NCBI GenBank assembly: GCA_000818945.1
Contig: KN805393.1
Coordinates: 539,550-565,583 of the forward strand
Direction of reading: 5' to 3'
Source: Schizochytrium sp. CCTCC M209059
Lineage: Eukaryota; Sar; Bigyra; Thraustochytrida; Thraustochytriidae
DNA: 26,034 nt
In this document: one piece after another, positions 17,236 to 25,667 of the stretch
Layout: each line of letters starts with the position of its first letter
How positions within the stretch are numbered: the stretch's first letter is position 1
Position numbers and translations under genes: made by a program
Notes under the pieces: model-generated
The model's input: the letters and a program-made list of their open reading frames with translations, nothing else
The model's database searches: none
Told to the model about the DNA's origin: nothing

Positions 17236-17775
17236 CGCGCACCGCGTTTTGGCTTTGCTTTGCTCTGCTCTGCTCTAGTTTGCTTTGCTTTGCTTTGCTT
17301 TGCTTTGCTTTGCTTTGCGTTGCGTTGCGTTGCTTTGTTGTGCTCCCTCCTCTTCATTGTCGCTCGCCGAGGAAGGAAGGAGTCGAGGAGTCAAGAAGGC
17401 TTCAGGTCTCGACGGCGCGCTCGCATTCCCGCAACTCTTATCGTGCGTGCGTCGCGAGCAGCGGCGGCGCGCAGGGAGAGAGCGTGGCCAAGCGAGGCGA
17501 GGCGAGGCGCGACGCACGAGAACGAGCGTGACGTGAAGGACCCGGACCTCGTGTGAAAAGACGACGACGCCGCCGCCGACGACGACGACAACGAAGACGA
17601 CGACCAAGAAGAAGAAGAAGAAGAAGACCTCGGTCAACGACCTTGACGTCGACGACGACGACGACGTTGACATCGGGAGCAAGCACAAAGATTGGGTAGA
17701 ACCAAAACGAGCTGTAGGAGAAGGCGCGACATCGAGCGCAGAGATAAAGTTGAAGGTGGAAGGAGGGCGAGCGAG
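17236..17775. promoter_or_regulatory. Divergent upstream region of the mannosidase fusion and PRKRIP1, with a TTTGC repeat
   Basis: A 540-bp head-to-head spacer. Next to the mannosidase start is an array of TTTGC pentamers and variants (about 17252-17338, perfect core 17281-17317), which reads GCAAA in that gene's transcript. The PRKRIP1 side has GAC/GAA/CGA trinucleotide runs (about 17560-17670), which encode nothing recognisable. No TATA box is evident. Confidence 0.5.
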
Positions 17776-18153
17776 ATGAACGGCGGCGGCGGCGGCGACG
17801 GCGGCGGCGGCGCTCGATCGGCCGAAGCCTCGCGGGCAATCCAACAGGCCGTGGCACAGGGCGACAAGGCGGCTGTCGCTGACGACGCTAAATTCCAGCT
17901 GAAAAAAGTCGACAATTACTATGGCAGCACCGCAGGCGCAGGAAGTGGCGAGTTCCACGCATACAGACACCTTCGACGCAAAGAGCAAGAGCGCATGGCA
18001 GCGCTCGAGAAAAGCGATGAGGATACTAGGGCCCGTAACGAGTTCAATGCGCGTCGCAAACGTGATCAAGAAGCTATCGATGCAAAGTCGCGAAAACGCG
18101 CAGAAAAGCGAAAACGCCAAAAGGAACGAAAACGTCTTCATGCTTCTTCTCAT

Positions 18154-18189
<36 letters not shown>

Positions 18190-18483
18190 ACTCCTTCTTC
18201 ATCTTCATCTGTAAGATCTTCACAAGGGCCAGTTAGCAAAACGGACGATCTCGATCATGCTCATGAACCATCATCAACTCTCGAGAATGTTGGAAAGATT
18301 GAAGCGCCGCCACCAGAAGCCAAGATAAATGCTGAGGAGAAGAAGGGCGAGGATGAGCACGAGGACGAGGACGCCGAGGAAGCGATGCGAGCGCGCAAAT
18401 TAAACAAGTTTTCAAACGACGGTAGTTTTCTCGACGCTGTCAACGCGCTCAAGGAGTATGCGGCTGCGCCCGAGACCAAATGA
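17776..18483 (+). CDS. PRKRIP1: PRKR-interacting protein 1 homologue (DUF1168 family)
   Basis: A 235-residue nuclear protein. The family hallmark GSTAGAGSGEFHAYRHLRR is at residues 50-68, followed by a long basic helix (ARNEFNARRKRDQEAI, then RKRAEKRKRQKERKR) with nuclear-localisation character. In animals and yeast-type spliceosomes the family sits in catalytic-stage spliceosomes as a long helix bridging factors. Residues about 128-138 are an Ala run encoded by (GCT)n, then Ser-rich and acidic low complexity, ending with GSFLDAVNALKEYAA. The start at 17776 follows GGCGAGCGAG; the frame is open to 17692 but upstream residues are Arg-rich without conservation. It is convergent with ARPC3. Confidence 0.9.
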
Positions 18484-18667
18484 GTCCACTTCATTAGGAA
18501 GATACAAATGCATCGCAAGAGCGAGAAAATAGCAGCAGTAGCAGCAGCAGCAGCAGCGGGGATGTGAAAAAGGAACAGTTGTAACGATTTTTTTTTTGGA
18601 TAAAAGAGGGAAAGGCGTGATGGGTATTTGCAGTCGCAGGGGTGGAGATGAATTAGGGCGAGCGAGC
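18484..18667. other. Short convergent 3' spacer with AGC repeats
   Basis: Only 184 bp separate the stops of PRKRIP1 and ARPC3. The spacer contains interrupted (AGC)n at about 18532-18557 and a T9 run near 18590. The two 3' UTRs probably overlap or abut. Confidence 0.6.
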
Positions 18668-19195
18668 CTAGCGGACGAGAATGTTCATGAACTTACGCTT
18701 GGAGAAACCCATCCAGAACTTGTCCGGTGCGGCCTCCGAATGCGCGTAGAGCCTGTCGAGCACACGGTTGCAGCACTCTTCACGAAGCTGCTTCATGTAG
18801 TTGCGGCACTTGTCCTCCTCATCGCGGCCCTTGGGCGCCGGAATGTGGCCACCAAGAGGCCAGCCGGACTCGCCGGGCAGAGGGAATTTCTCCTTGGAAA
18901 GATCGAACATGATCTTGGCGCCGGACTGCTTGTTGCCAGCCTTTTCCATGCGCTTGAGGATCTGCGAGATGAAAAGCGTGAGGAAGATGATGACACGGTC
19001 TGCAGGGCCTTCGATCACATAGCTTGCGAAGAGGACATTCGCGCGAAAGAACTTGATCGCCTCGTCAATAATGTCCTCGTCACTGCCGCTGGCTTGCGGG
19101 GCTGGCCCCTTGACGCTGGTCTTGAGAGGCAGCACAGACATGCCGCACACTACGTTGCCGCCTTCATCGTTGAGCGTCGAGTGATACGCCGGCAT
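18668..19195 (-). CDS. ARPC3: Actin-related protein 2/3 complex subunit 3 (p21-Arc)
   Basis: A 175-residue subunit of the Arp2/3 actin-branching complex, full length for the family (human 178). It begins MPAYHSTLNDEGG, then GMSVLPLKTSVKGPAP, DEAIKFFRANVLFASY, ADRVIIFLTLFISQIL, FPLPGESGWPLGGHI and ends FSKRKFMNILVR, each aligned with the corresponding human block. The short loop NKQSGAK matches the variable region. It is intronless. Start and stop are unambiguous. Its presence implies branched-actin motility or endocytosis in this organism. Confidence 0.97.
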   Translation of the reverse strand: MPAYHSTLNDEGGNVVCGMSVLPLKTSVKGPAPQASGSDEDIIDEAIKFFRANVLFASYVIEGPADRVIIFLTLFISQILKRMEKAGNKQSGAKIMFDLSKEKFPLPGESGWPLGGHIPAPKGRDEEDKCRNYMKQLREECCNRVLDRLYAHSEAAPDKFWMGFSKRKFMNILVR

Positions 19196-19501
19196 GCTTG
19201 CGCGCTGCGCTTCTGCCCGCTGGGCGTGGGTTTATTTTTTTCGATCCCTCGTTCGCCTTGGCGGCGTGCGCGCGGCACTCGAGCGAGCGAGTCGGCGCGC
19301 GGCGGTACTTCGAGGCGGGCCGAGGGGTGGAGGCAGGCGACAGCGGGGCGGGGCGTTGCTCGCAAAGGCAAGGCTAGCACGCGAGGCACGCGGACGCGGG
19401 TTGTGAAGGTTCTGTTGAGCGCTCATGCCGGAGGCGGCCAAATGAAAGTAAAAAAGCAAGAGAGAAAAATACTACTACAAACTTGAAGGGGTAGTAGTAC
19501 G

Positions 19502-19509
19502 TAGGCCTA
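19502..19509. promoter_or_regulatory. TAGGCCTA palindrome, copy 4
   Basis: Exact octamer about 310 bp upstream of the ARPC3 start codon, followed by ATTAGTAAAATGG. Confidence 0.35.
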
Positions 19510-19602
19510 TTAGTAAAATGGCAAAAGGAAAAAAGAAGATCTTTGATCATCGCCTATGACAAGAGAGAGATTAGGAAAGTCACCGTGACAGAAAACAAAA
19601 AA

Positions 19603-19610
19603 TAGGCCTA
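19603..19610. promoter_or_regulatory. TAGGCCTA palindrome, copy 5
   Basis: Exact octamer about 100 bp from copy 4, about 410 bp upstream of ARPC3; the context ATAGGCCTAT extends the palindrome to 10 bp. Confidence 0.35.
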
Positions 19611-19699
19611 TACTAATCGCGAAAGAGGTCTAAACACCACGTAAAGCCGCGGGCCGAGCCGAGCCGGAGGCGGCAACCTTGACACAGGCCGAGCCTGAT

Positions 19700-19763
19700 G
19701 ATTATCCTCTCGCTCGCTTGGACTTGGAGAAAGTGAAAACGCAAGCCCGAGAAGGATAATCAG
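19700..19763. repeat. Imperfect inverted repeat (possible hairpin)
   Basis: GATTATCCT (19700-19708) pairs perfectly with AGGATAATC (19753-19761). After mismatches, GCTTG (19716-19720) pairs with CAAGC (19742-19746), enclosing a loop of about 21 nt. It may fold as RNA or be a relic of a mobile element end. No snoRNA or other box motif is clear. Confidence 0.4.
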
Positions 19764-19786
19764 AGGGATACGAAGAGCAGCGAGCG

Positions 19787-19840
19787 CTTTGCGTTTTACG
19801 TTTTGCGTTTTGCGTTTTGCGTTTTGCGTTTTGCGTTTTG
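19787..19840. repeat. TTTTGCG heptanucleotide tandem array
   Basis: About seven contiguous heptamers, one with an ACG variant (GCGTTTTACG). It is located about 500 bp beyond the prohibitin stop. Confidence 0.8.
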
Positions 19841-20301
19841 ATAGGGAGTAGCCAAGTCCAAGATCACGTCCAACGAGGGAGACTCATGCGAGTTGTCTAC
19901 TTGCGCAGACTCTTGTGGGGAGAGTGCAGCACAATGAGATAGCAGCCAATGCGCCCACAACGACAGATGATTGAAAAAAACAACAACAACTCATCAGACA
20001 TATGCATGCCATGTGATGTGAAGGTAAACTAATCTAATGCAATGCAAAAGAGCATTTTCAGAGGAACAAACACACGCACGCACAAGAAAGACAAGAGCCA
20101 AGAGAGTGAACGCAACAGCAACAGCAGTCGAGTAAAATAGGGCACTCATTTCTCGAAGCGGGCAATTAAGGGGTTAATGAAAAGGCCATCATCGTCCGCC
20201 AGGGCTGATTGAACAGACGGCAGCGACAGCCGACAGGAACCTTCAGAGAATGAGTCTTGGGGAGAAAGAAAGCCCCAAGCTCATCCAGAAAGACTCGACC
20301 T

Positions 20302-21320
20302 CTACTGACCGATGCTCATGAGCATGCTGACGTTGCTGCCCTCACCTTTGCCACCTGACGGAAGGTAGACAACGTTGCGCGAGCGTGCGAGCGTGGCGGC
20401 AATGTCCTTGGCGGCGTCGATGCGACGGACCTCAATGAGACCACGGCCGTTCTTCTTGAGGGCGTCGGAAATGAGCTCGGCAGCCTGGGCCTCACCCTCG
20501 GCCTCGATAACGCGGACCTTCTTCTCCTGCTCGGCCTTGGCGACGAGGAACTTGGAGCGCTCAGCCTCCTGGTGGGCGACCTGCTTGGCCTCGACGGCAG
20601 TGGAGAAATCCTGCGAGAAGAGAACTGTGGACGGTGAACAAAGCAAAAACAAGAAAAGGAAGCGACCGAGAGTTAGCGCTGCGTGCCGAGGTAAACATGG
20701 AAAATCGGGGCACCACCCTAACATGCGAAACACCAGCTCTGTGAAGCAGAGTGTCATTACAAAGCGATGCGAGGGCGAAAAAACTTACCAGTGACAAGGG
20801 AGACATCGTCAAGAGTGATGTGAAAGTTGCGGGCACGGGCCTGGAGCGTCTCGATGATCTGCTGAGAGACCTTCTCACGCATGGTGATGAGCTGATCGGC
20901 GTTGTACTGAGCGACGACGGACTTGAGGACTTCGTTGACAATGGAGGGGAGGACGCGGTCGTCGTAGTTCTGGCCGAGCTCACGGTGAATCTTAGGGAGC
21001 TGGTCGACCTCGGGCCTCGAGAGGACACGCAGGCCGATGTTGACGGTCTGGAGATCCTTGGTCGGGGTGGTGCTGTTGACCACACGAGGCTTGGAGCGGA
21101 TGGAGTAGATGTAGGGCGTCTGCACGAAGGGAAGCTTCAGGTGCGTGCCCTCAGTGCGGGCGACGGGCTGGACACCATCGCGGAGCATATCGTAGAGCAC
21201 GGCGGCCTCGCCGGCGTCCACATTGTACAGCGCATTCTGGCCGGCCCAGCCGACGATGCCGGCCGTGGCGGCCAGCTGCGCCACGCGCGTGAGGCCAACG
21301 GCAACCTGTCGTGCGGCCAT
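20302..21320 (-). CDS. PHB: Prohibitin (mitochondrial inner-membrane scaffold), two exons
   Basis: Exon 1 is 20789-21320 and exon 2 is 20302-20624, joined in phase 1 to give 284 residues, normal for prohibitins. Prohibitins form ring complexes of alternating PHB1/PHB2 in the inner mitochondrial membrane. An N-terminal hydrophobic segment (about 10-30) is followed by NALYNVDAGEAAV, the SPFH core (GTHLKLPFVQTPYIYSIRS, TKDLQTVNIGLRVLSRP, RVLPSIVNEVLKSVVAQY), and the coiled coil (STAVEAKQVAHQEAERSKF). The splice junction rebuilds VTVLFSQDFSTAVEA, exactly the conserved block. NALYNVDAG and LARSRNVVYLPSG point to PHB1, while VLSRP and LPSIVNEVLKSVVA resemble PHB2, so I leave the paralogue open. A second AG 14 nt into exon 2 would break the frame. 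Confidence 0.94.
20625..20788 (-). other. Prohibitin intron, 164 nt
   Basis: On the minus strand the donor is CACTG|GTAAGT and the acceptor CCGTCCACAG|TTCTC. Splicing restores the conserved prohibitin core; unspliced, the frame ends after nine foreign residues. It is the best-supported intron in the window and gives the local donor consensus GTAAGT. Confidence 0.92.
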
Positions 21321-21336
21321 CCTTGCTAGCTACGGT

Positions 21337-21375
<39 letters not shown>

Positions 21376-21901
21376 GCGAGCTCGCCGCGGAACTTCTCGC
21401 GCTCCGCCTCGTCGGGGATCCGCGCTCCTTGTGCGCCGCCGCTTCGGGAGAAGGGGCGCCGGGAGGAGAGCGAGAGGCGCGAGGGGCGTGCGGGTGATGG
21501 CGCGCTGCCTGCCGCCTGCGTCCGCGCTTCGGGCGTCGGGGCGTGCGTCCCTTGCGTCGCGTGAGCTCGCTCGCGAGTGGCGCGGATGGGTGATTGGATT
21601 CCAGACGCCGCGCGGCGCCCCTAGCGTTTCCCTTGGCCGCCGCCTAGGATCCCCGCGCCGCAGCGCCTGGCTGCCTGCCGCCGGCATTCGCGAAGCCACA
21701 GATCGCGGCGCCGATAGCTCACTTGCAGCGCGCCGCCGCAAGTCGAGAATGGCGCCGCGCAAAGGGCCCGCCCGGCCGCGCCACTGGAGGCGGCAGGTTG
21801 ATTTCACTCGAAGTGAACTTTCCAGTCCTCGCGACTACGATGCGGTGTTGATAGTAGAGTGCGTGAGTGTTGATGGTATAGTAGGCCTAGCACTTACACG
21901 G
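21321..21901. other. GC-rich upstream region of prohibitin with CTG repeat
   Basis: (CTG) units run at about 21343-21374, starting about 22 bp before the prohibitin ATG and reading CAG in its transcript. The rest is CG-rich, open in several frames, with no recognisable protein. A TAGGCCTA octamer is at 21882-21889, just before the giant tetranucleotide array. Confidence 0.55.
21882..21889. promoter_or_regulatory. TAGGCCTA palindrome, copy 6
   Basis: Exact octamer about 560 bp upstream of the prohibitin start and 13 bp from the first TGAA unit. Confidence 0.35.
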
Positions 21902-22425
21902 GAATGAATGAATGAATGAATGAATGAATGAATGAATGAATGAATGAATGAATGAATGAATGAATGAATGAATGAATGAATGAATGAATGAATGAATGAA
22001 TGAATGAATGAATGAATGAATGAATGAATGAATGAATGAATGAATGAATGAATGAATGAATGAATGAATGAATGAATGAATGAATGAATGAATGAATGAA
22101 TGAATGAATGAATGAATGAATGAATGAATGAATGAATGAATGAATGAATGAATGAATGAATGAATGAATGAATGAATGAATGAATGAATGAATGAATGAA
22201 TGAATGAATGAATGAATGAATGAATGAATGAATGAATGAATGAATGAATGAATGAATGAATGAATGAATGAATGAATGAATGAATGAATGAATGAATGAA
22301 TGAATGAATGAATGAATGAATGAATGAATGAATGAATGAATGAATGAATGAATGAATGAATGAATGAATGAATGAATGAATGAATGAATGAATGAATGAA
22401 TGAATGAATGAATGAATGAATGAAA
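21902..22425. repeat. Giant perfect (TGAA)n microsatellite, about 131 copies
   Basis: About 524 bp of uninterrupted tetranucleotide with no visible variant unit. The plus strand has TGA in every frame; on the minus strand a 12-nt cycle encodes His-Ser-Phe-Ile repeats in three frames, which creates false ORFs. After a short mixed GAAAG region comes (AAAG)n at about 22474-22514. Confidence 0.98.
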
Positions 22426-22473
22426 GAAAGCAGGAAAGAAAGATGAAGGGAAAGGAAGAGGAAGGCAAAGAAT

Positions 22474-22475
22474 GA

Positions 22476-22514
<39 letters not shown>
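22474..22514. repeat. (AAAG)n microsatellite, about 10 copies
   Basis: Perfect AAAG units separated from the TGAA array by about 48 bp of mixed GGAAAG/GAAGG sequence, which looks like a degenerate bridge between the two arrays. Confidence 0.9.
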
Positions 22515-23691
22515 CTGCGCGACTTCGCCTGGATAGGCAAATTTGAAGGACGAAGAGGCGTGCTTGGAGAAAGGCGCGGAAGGAGATGGGACGAAGTGAA
22601 GCGTTGATGGGATGAGGAGAGGAGGATTCATTAATTCTCAATTCTGATTGCGGACGATGCGGAGCGGGGAGCTTGGGAAGAGCAAGAGGAGAAAGAGCAA
22701 CGGGATTAGATCAGAGAAAAGGACGCGTTTCGCCAGCGCGAACAAATAAGAGGAGGATGGTTCTGGGAGTGTAATCTTGCCTGCATGTTTGGAGTCTGCA
22801 AGCAAACGAGCAAGCAAGCGAGCAAGCGAGCAAGCATGCATGGGACGAAGAGACCAAGGGACTTGGGAAAAGAGCGCTGCAGCTACTACACTGTAATAAA
22901 TTTTTATCTGTAGTAACCCCGCGATCTAAAGTGTATCTCTAGTGTAAGCGCCCGTATCTGCAAATGCGCACGGAAGCAAACCGAACAGAGCGCTTTTCTT
23001 ATTTCGCCTGAATCGCTCCTCGATAGATCATCCTGCGCACGGGGATCGCCATCCATATCCACCATCATCATCGTACACTCGTAATTCGTCGACCTAATTC
23101 CCGTGCGCTTGGGTCTTGTTTCCTCATATCATTAACTTTGACATATGTACGCGATTGCTTTTCCGCGCTAAGTTGAAACCGGACTCGGAGCCCAACCGAT
23201 TTCTCTGCCTCTCTTATCCCGCTTGCTTTCTTTCCGCGGTTCGCAGTCAATCAACGATCCCAGTCCCTCGCTGGTCGCATCGCGAGGCGCCGGACGCGGG
23301 CAGGAGCACAACGAGACCGCGCCACGCGTCGCGCGGAGCATCTCGAGGGCGGCGAGCGAGCGCAACACCAGGCACCGGCCTGCCGTCCTCCCGAGGCGCC
23401 CAGGTCTTCGAAGGGTCCAACTCGAGCGATCGCGGCAACGGCGGGGTGGTGATATTCGGGGCTCCCAAACCGCTACCGAGCACAGGCAGCAACGAGCGAA
23501 GGCGAGGGCGCAGAGGCCCGGCCAAGGCGGGGTTCGAGAGGACCAGGGCGAGGTGGTGACCCAGAGCAGAACTGGGCGCCAACGCGAGAGGAAATCGGCC
23601 CGTAAGCCTCGAGGTCTGCAAGTCGCGCGCCTTGTTGAACTTGCGTGCGATCGAGGAGTCAGTCAGTCAGCCTGACAGCCCGAGAGGCAAC

Positions 23692-23731
<40 letters not shown>

Positions 23732-23762
23732 GCTTGCGCGATTGCTCTTTAGCTTGCTCATA
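22515..23762. other. Intergenic and leader region upstream of the PGAP4-like gene
   Basis: No gene is recognised. Features are GCAAGCGA repeats at about 22798-22838, an inverted repeat TACTACA/TGTAGTA (22884-22890 and 22909-22915) around an AT-rich core, a CG-rich segment at 23270-23640 open in several frames without conserved sequence, and (TCTG)n at about 23692-23732 ending about 30 bp before the start codon. Confidence 0.55.
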
Positions 23763-25562
23763 ATGTGGCATTCTGCAAAGAACGCGGGCACCAAGCTGCG
23801 TAACAAGTCGGGTGACGCGTTTCTTCGAAGCAAACGAATCTTAAAGAACGCGCATGGGGCCTTGCACTCGTCCGTGCCAGCCCCAGTCTCGCGTCTCGTG
23901 TCCTCTGCTCTTCGAGGCATCGATTTGTGCTTGTGGAGTGTCATTAAATCAGTTTACAATGCGGCCAGAAAGATCAATGTGCGGCTGATTTTGGCTCTCA
24001 TTTTGTATGCAGCCATCTTGAGCACGATCATCGCCAAGATGCGCTACAGCGCGCACTTTCAGCCGTCCATACGCATCGTTGAGGACATTGAAGAACAGCG
24101 CACGCAATGGGCAAAGGACTTTATCGTTCCATACGGCAACGAGCTCCTCGCCACAGATAGTGTGGCAACCTCGGCAGACCACCATATCGAGCTCTGCATC
24201 GCTGTGCCCACGGCAGAACGCCGGCACTCCTTTTTACTTCAAACTGTTGCCACCATTGTCCGCAGCATCGTGCGCGCTGACAACAGTGACGTGGTGCTCA
24301 TCGTCAACGATGTCAACAAGCGCAGAATGGGCCACACCGATCCGTACGTGGCTTATTTGGAGCAGCATGGAGTTAACGTGATTCGGAGCTCTCTTTGTCT
24401 GAAAAAGGGCGTCACCTGCAGGTCCAAGGAGAAAGCGGTGCTTGATATGGCCACCAGCGTCGACGCCTGCTTGACCATGACGTCGGCACCCTACATTGTT
24501 CTTCTCGAAGACGACATGGTCGTCTCTGCTCACTTTATTGACCGCGTGCTCCAGGCCGCGAAAAAGCTGTCTGCGGGCGAAGAACCGTGGGCTTTTCTCA
24601 GTCTCTTCCGCACCGGGCACTACGACGGTTTTTCGCGATCATGGACGTCCATCTCTGAGCTCCTGAGCGTCAGCATGGCCATCACAGCCATTCTCACAGC
24701 CCTGGTCTACGCCATTGCGGGACTGCAGCGATTCACCTCCTCTGCGTCTCCCTCGACGACCAGCACCGCCTCGGTCGCTGTCGCCGCCGCCGCCGCCGCC
24801 GTCGCCGCCACCACCACCACCACCACGAGCACCGCCGCCACCACGGGGCCTCGGCGTGGGGAGCGTGTTTTGCGGTTTTTGGTGCGTTTCACGGGCTTCA
24901 CCATGGCAATTGCCGCCAGCATCTACGTACTCGGGCGCCAGAACACGTTGCTCCCGCTCTACCTGAACGAGGGCCTTTACGAGGACATGACGAGCGCCAG
25001 CACTGCTGGTCTCGTTTTCCCACGGAGGTCCGCGGAAAAGTTCACTGCTTGGCTGCAAAATCCAATTCTCGATGTCGACAAGTCGCAGGCTGCCGTGGAA
25101 TTCGCTGCGGCCCACGGCCTCAAGTCATACTTGATGCGGCCCAACCCCGTGGAGCACGTAGGTCGCTTCACGTCAATTGCCGCAAAACGGATGAAACGGG
25201 AGATTGCTGATCCCCGTCTTCATTTCGCGAATTTCATGAAGGTCTCGGAATGGTTTGAGGAAGATGACTTTAAGGTCAGTTTGCGTTTTCCGCGTGACAT
25301 TAATCCCGCGGATAGACAATCTTCGAAAGACGGGGATCAGGGGCGGTTTATTCAGGCCAACGTTCGTGGCAGTGTGTCGGGCGATGTGCATTACGTCAAG
25401 ACCACCAAGCTGGCTCGGACAGTGGGGCTGTTGTTTGTCGCCAGTTCCATTTTCCTCATTATGCTCATTAGCCATTTCGATACGTCTCGTGTGGGGGCCA
25501 TTGATACCTTGGTCCTCACTTGCGACGGGGATCGTCCTGTTCGCGGCGAAAAGAACAATTGA
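23763..25562 (+). CDS. PGAP4/TMEM246-like GPI-GalNAc transferase, multi-pass
   Basis: 599 residues. A basic N-terminal region leads to TM1 (about 72-92, LILALILYAAILSTIIAK). A GT-A-type glycosyltransferase fold begins with ELCIAVPTAERRHSFLLQTV, followed by a DxD-equivalent acidic triad in YIVLLEDDMVVS (E249-D250-D251). The fold is then interrupted by two further membrane segments, about 300-321 (LLSVSMAITAILTALVYAI) and 370-392 (FTGFTMAIAASIYVLG), and resumes with GLYEDMTSASTAGLVFPRRS and NPVEHVGRF. This split GT-A with a tandem TM hairpin is the layout of PGAP4, which adds GalNAc to GPI anchors in the Golgi. The TM2-TM3 linker is an Ala/Thr/Ser low-complexity tract (about 325-362). A fourth hydrophobic segment (about 549-569) and polar tail after a low-conservation stretch are unusual. 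The start is the first ATG after the TCTG array. Confidence 0.78.
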   Translation: MWHSAKNAGTKLRNKSGDAFLRSKRILKNAHGALHSSVPAPVSRLVSSALRGIDLCLWSVIKSVYNAARKINVRLILALILYAAILSTIIAKMRYSAHFQPSIRIVEDIEEQRTQWAKDFIVPYGNELLATDSVATSADHHIELCIAVPTAERRHSFLLQTVATIVRSIVRADNSDVVLIVNDVNKRRMGHTDPYVAYLEQHGVNVIRSSLCLKKGVTCRSKEKAVLDMATSVDACLTMTSAPYIVLLEDDMVVSAHFIDRVLQAAKKLSAGEEPWAFLSLFRTGHYDGFSRSWTSISELLSVSMAITAILTALVYAIAGLQRFTSSASPSTTSTASVAVAAAAAAVAATTTTTTSTAATTGPRRGERVLRFLVRFTGFTMAIAASIYVLGRQNTLLPLYLNEGLYEDMTSASTAGLVFPRRSAEKFTAWLQNPILDVDKSQAAVEFAAAHGLKSYLMRPNPVEHVGRFTSIAAKRMKREIADPRLHFANFMKVSEWFEEDDFKVSLRFPRDINPADRQSSKDGDQGRFIQANVRGSVSGDVHYVKTTKLARTVGLLFVASSIFLIMLISHFDTSRVGAIDTLVLTCDGDRPVRGEKNN

Positions 25563-25667
25563 CGCATTTCCTGCATCGTGCATCTTGCTTGATATAGCTT
25601 CTGATCTTATAGTACCTGCTCTGCGAATGCAACACACATTGAAAGGATTATCTCTTTTATACACCAT
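25563..25667. other. Short convergent spacer
   Basis: 105 bp between the PGAP4-like stop and the minus-strand partial gene, AT-rich, presumably overlapping 3' UTRs. Confidence 0.5.

Larger units (their letters stand above)
19196..20301. other. Intergenic region upstream of ARPC3 and downstream of prohibitin
   Basis: 1.1 kb without a recognised gene. It holds two TAGGCCTA octamers (19502, 19603), an imperfect inverted repeat around 19700-19763, a TTTTGCG heptamer array (about 19787-19840) and an AT-rich tail. The first 200 bp next to ARPC3 are GC-rich and probably contain its promoter and 5' UTR. Confidence 0.6.

Noticed and set aside
14908..17556. 882-codon open frame on the plus strand, antisense to the mannosidase fusion
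   Set aside because: It is the mirror of a GC-rich real gene; its translation has no domain motifs and it ends in the repeat-rich spacer.
19787..19840. TTTTGCG array as a telomere-type repeat
   Set aside because: Only about seven units, internal to the contig, and flanked by ordinary sequence and genes.
21902..22514. CRISPR or other spacer-repeat system
   Set aside because: The arrays are simple tetranucleotides without spacers, in a eukaryotic context.
21835..22641. Minus-strand ORFs encoding long His-Ser-Phe-Ile repeats
   Set aside because: Pure consequence of the TGAA array read in three frames; flanks show no conserved protein.
23116..23675. GC-rich overlapping ORFs upstream of the PGAP4-like gene
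   Set aside because: Open in both strands and several frames because of composition; translations are Arg/Gly/Ala mixtures without conserved motifs.
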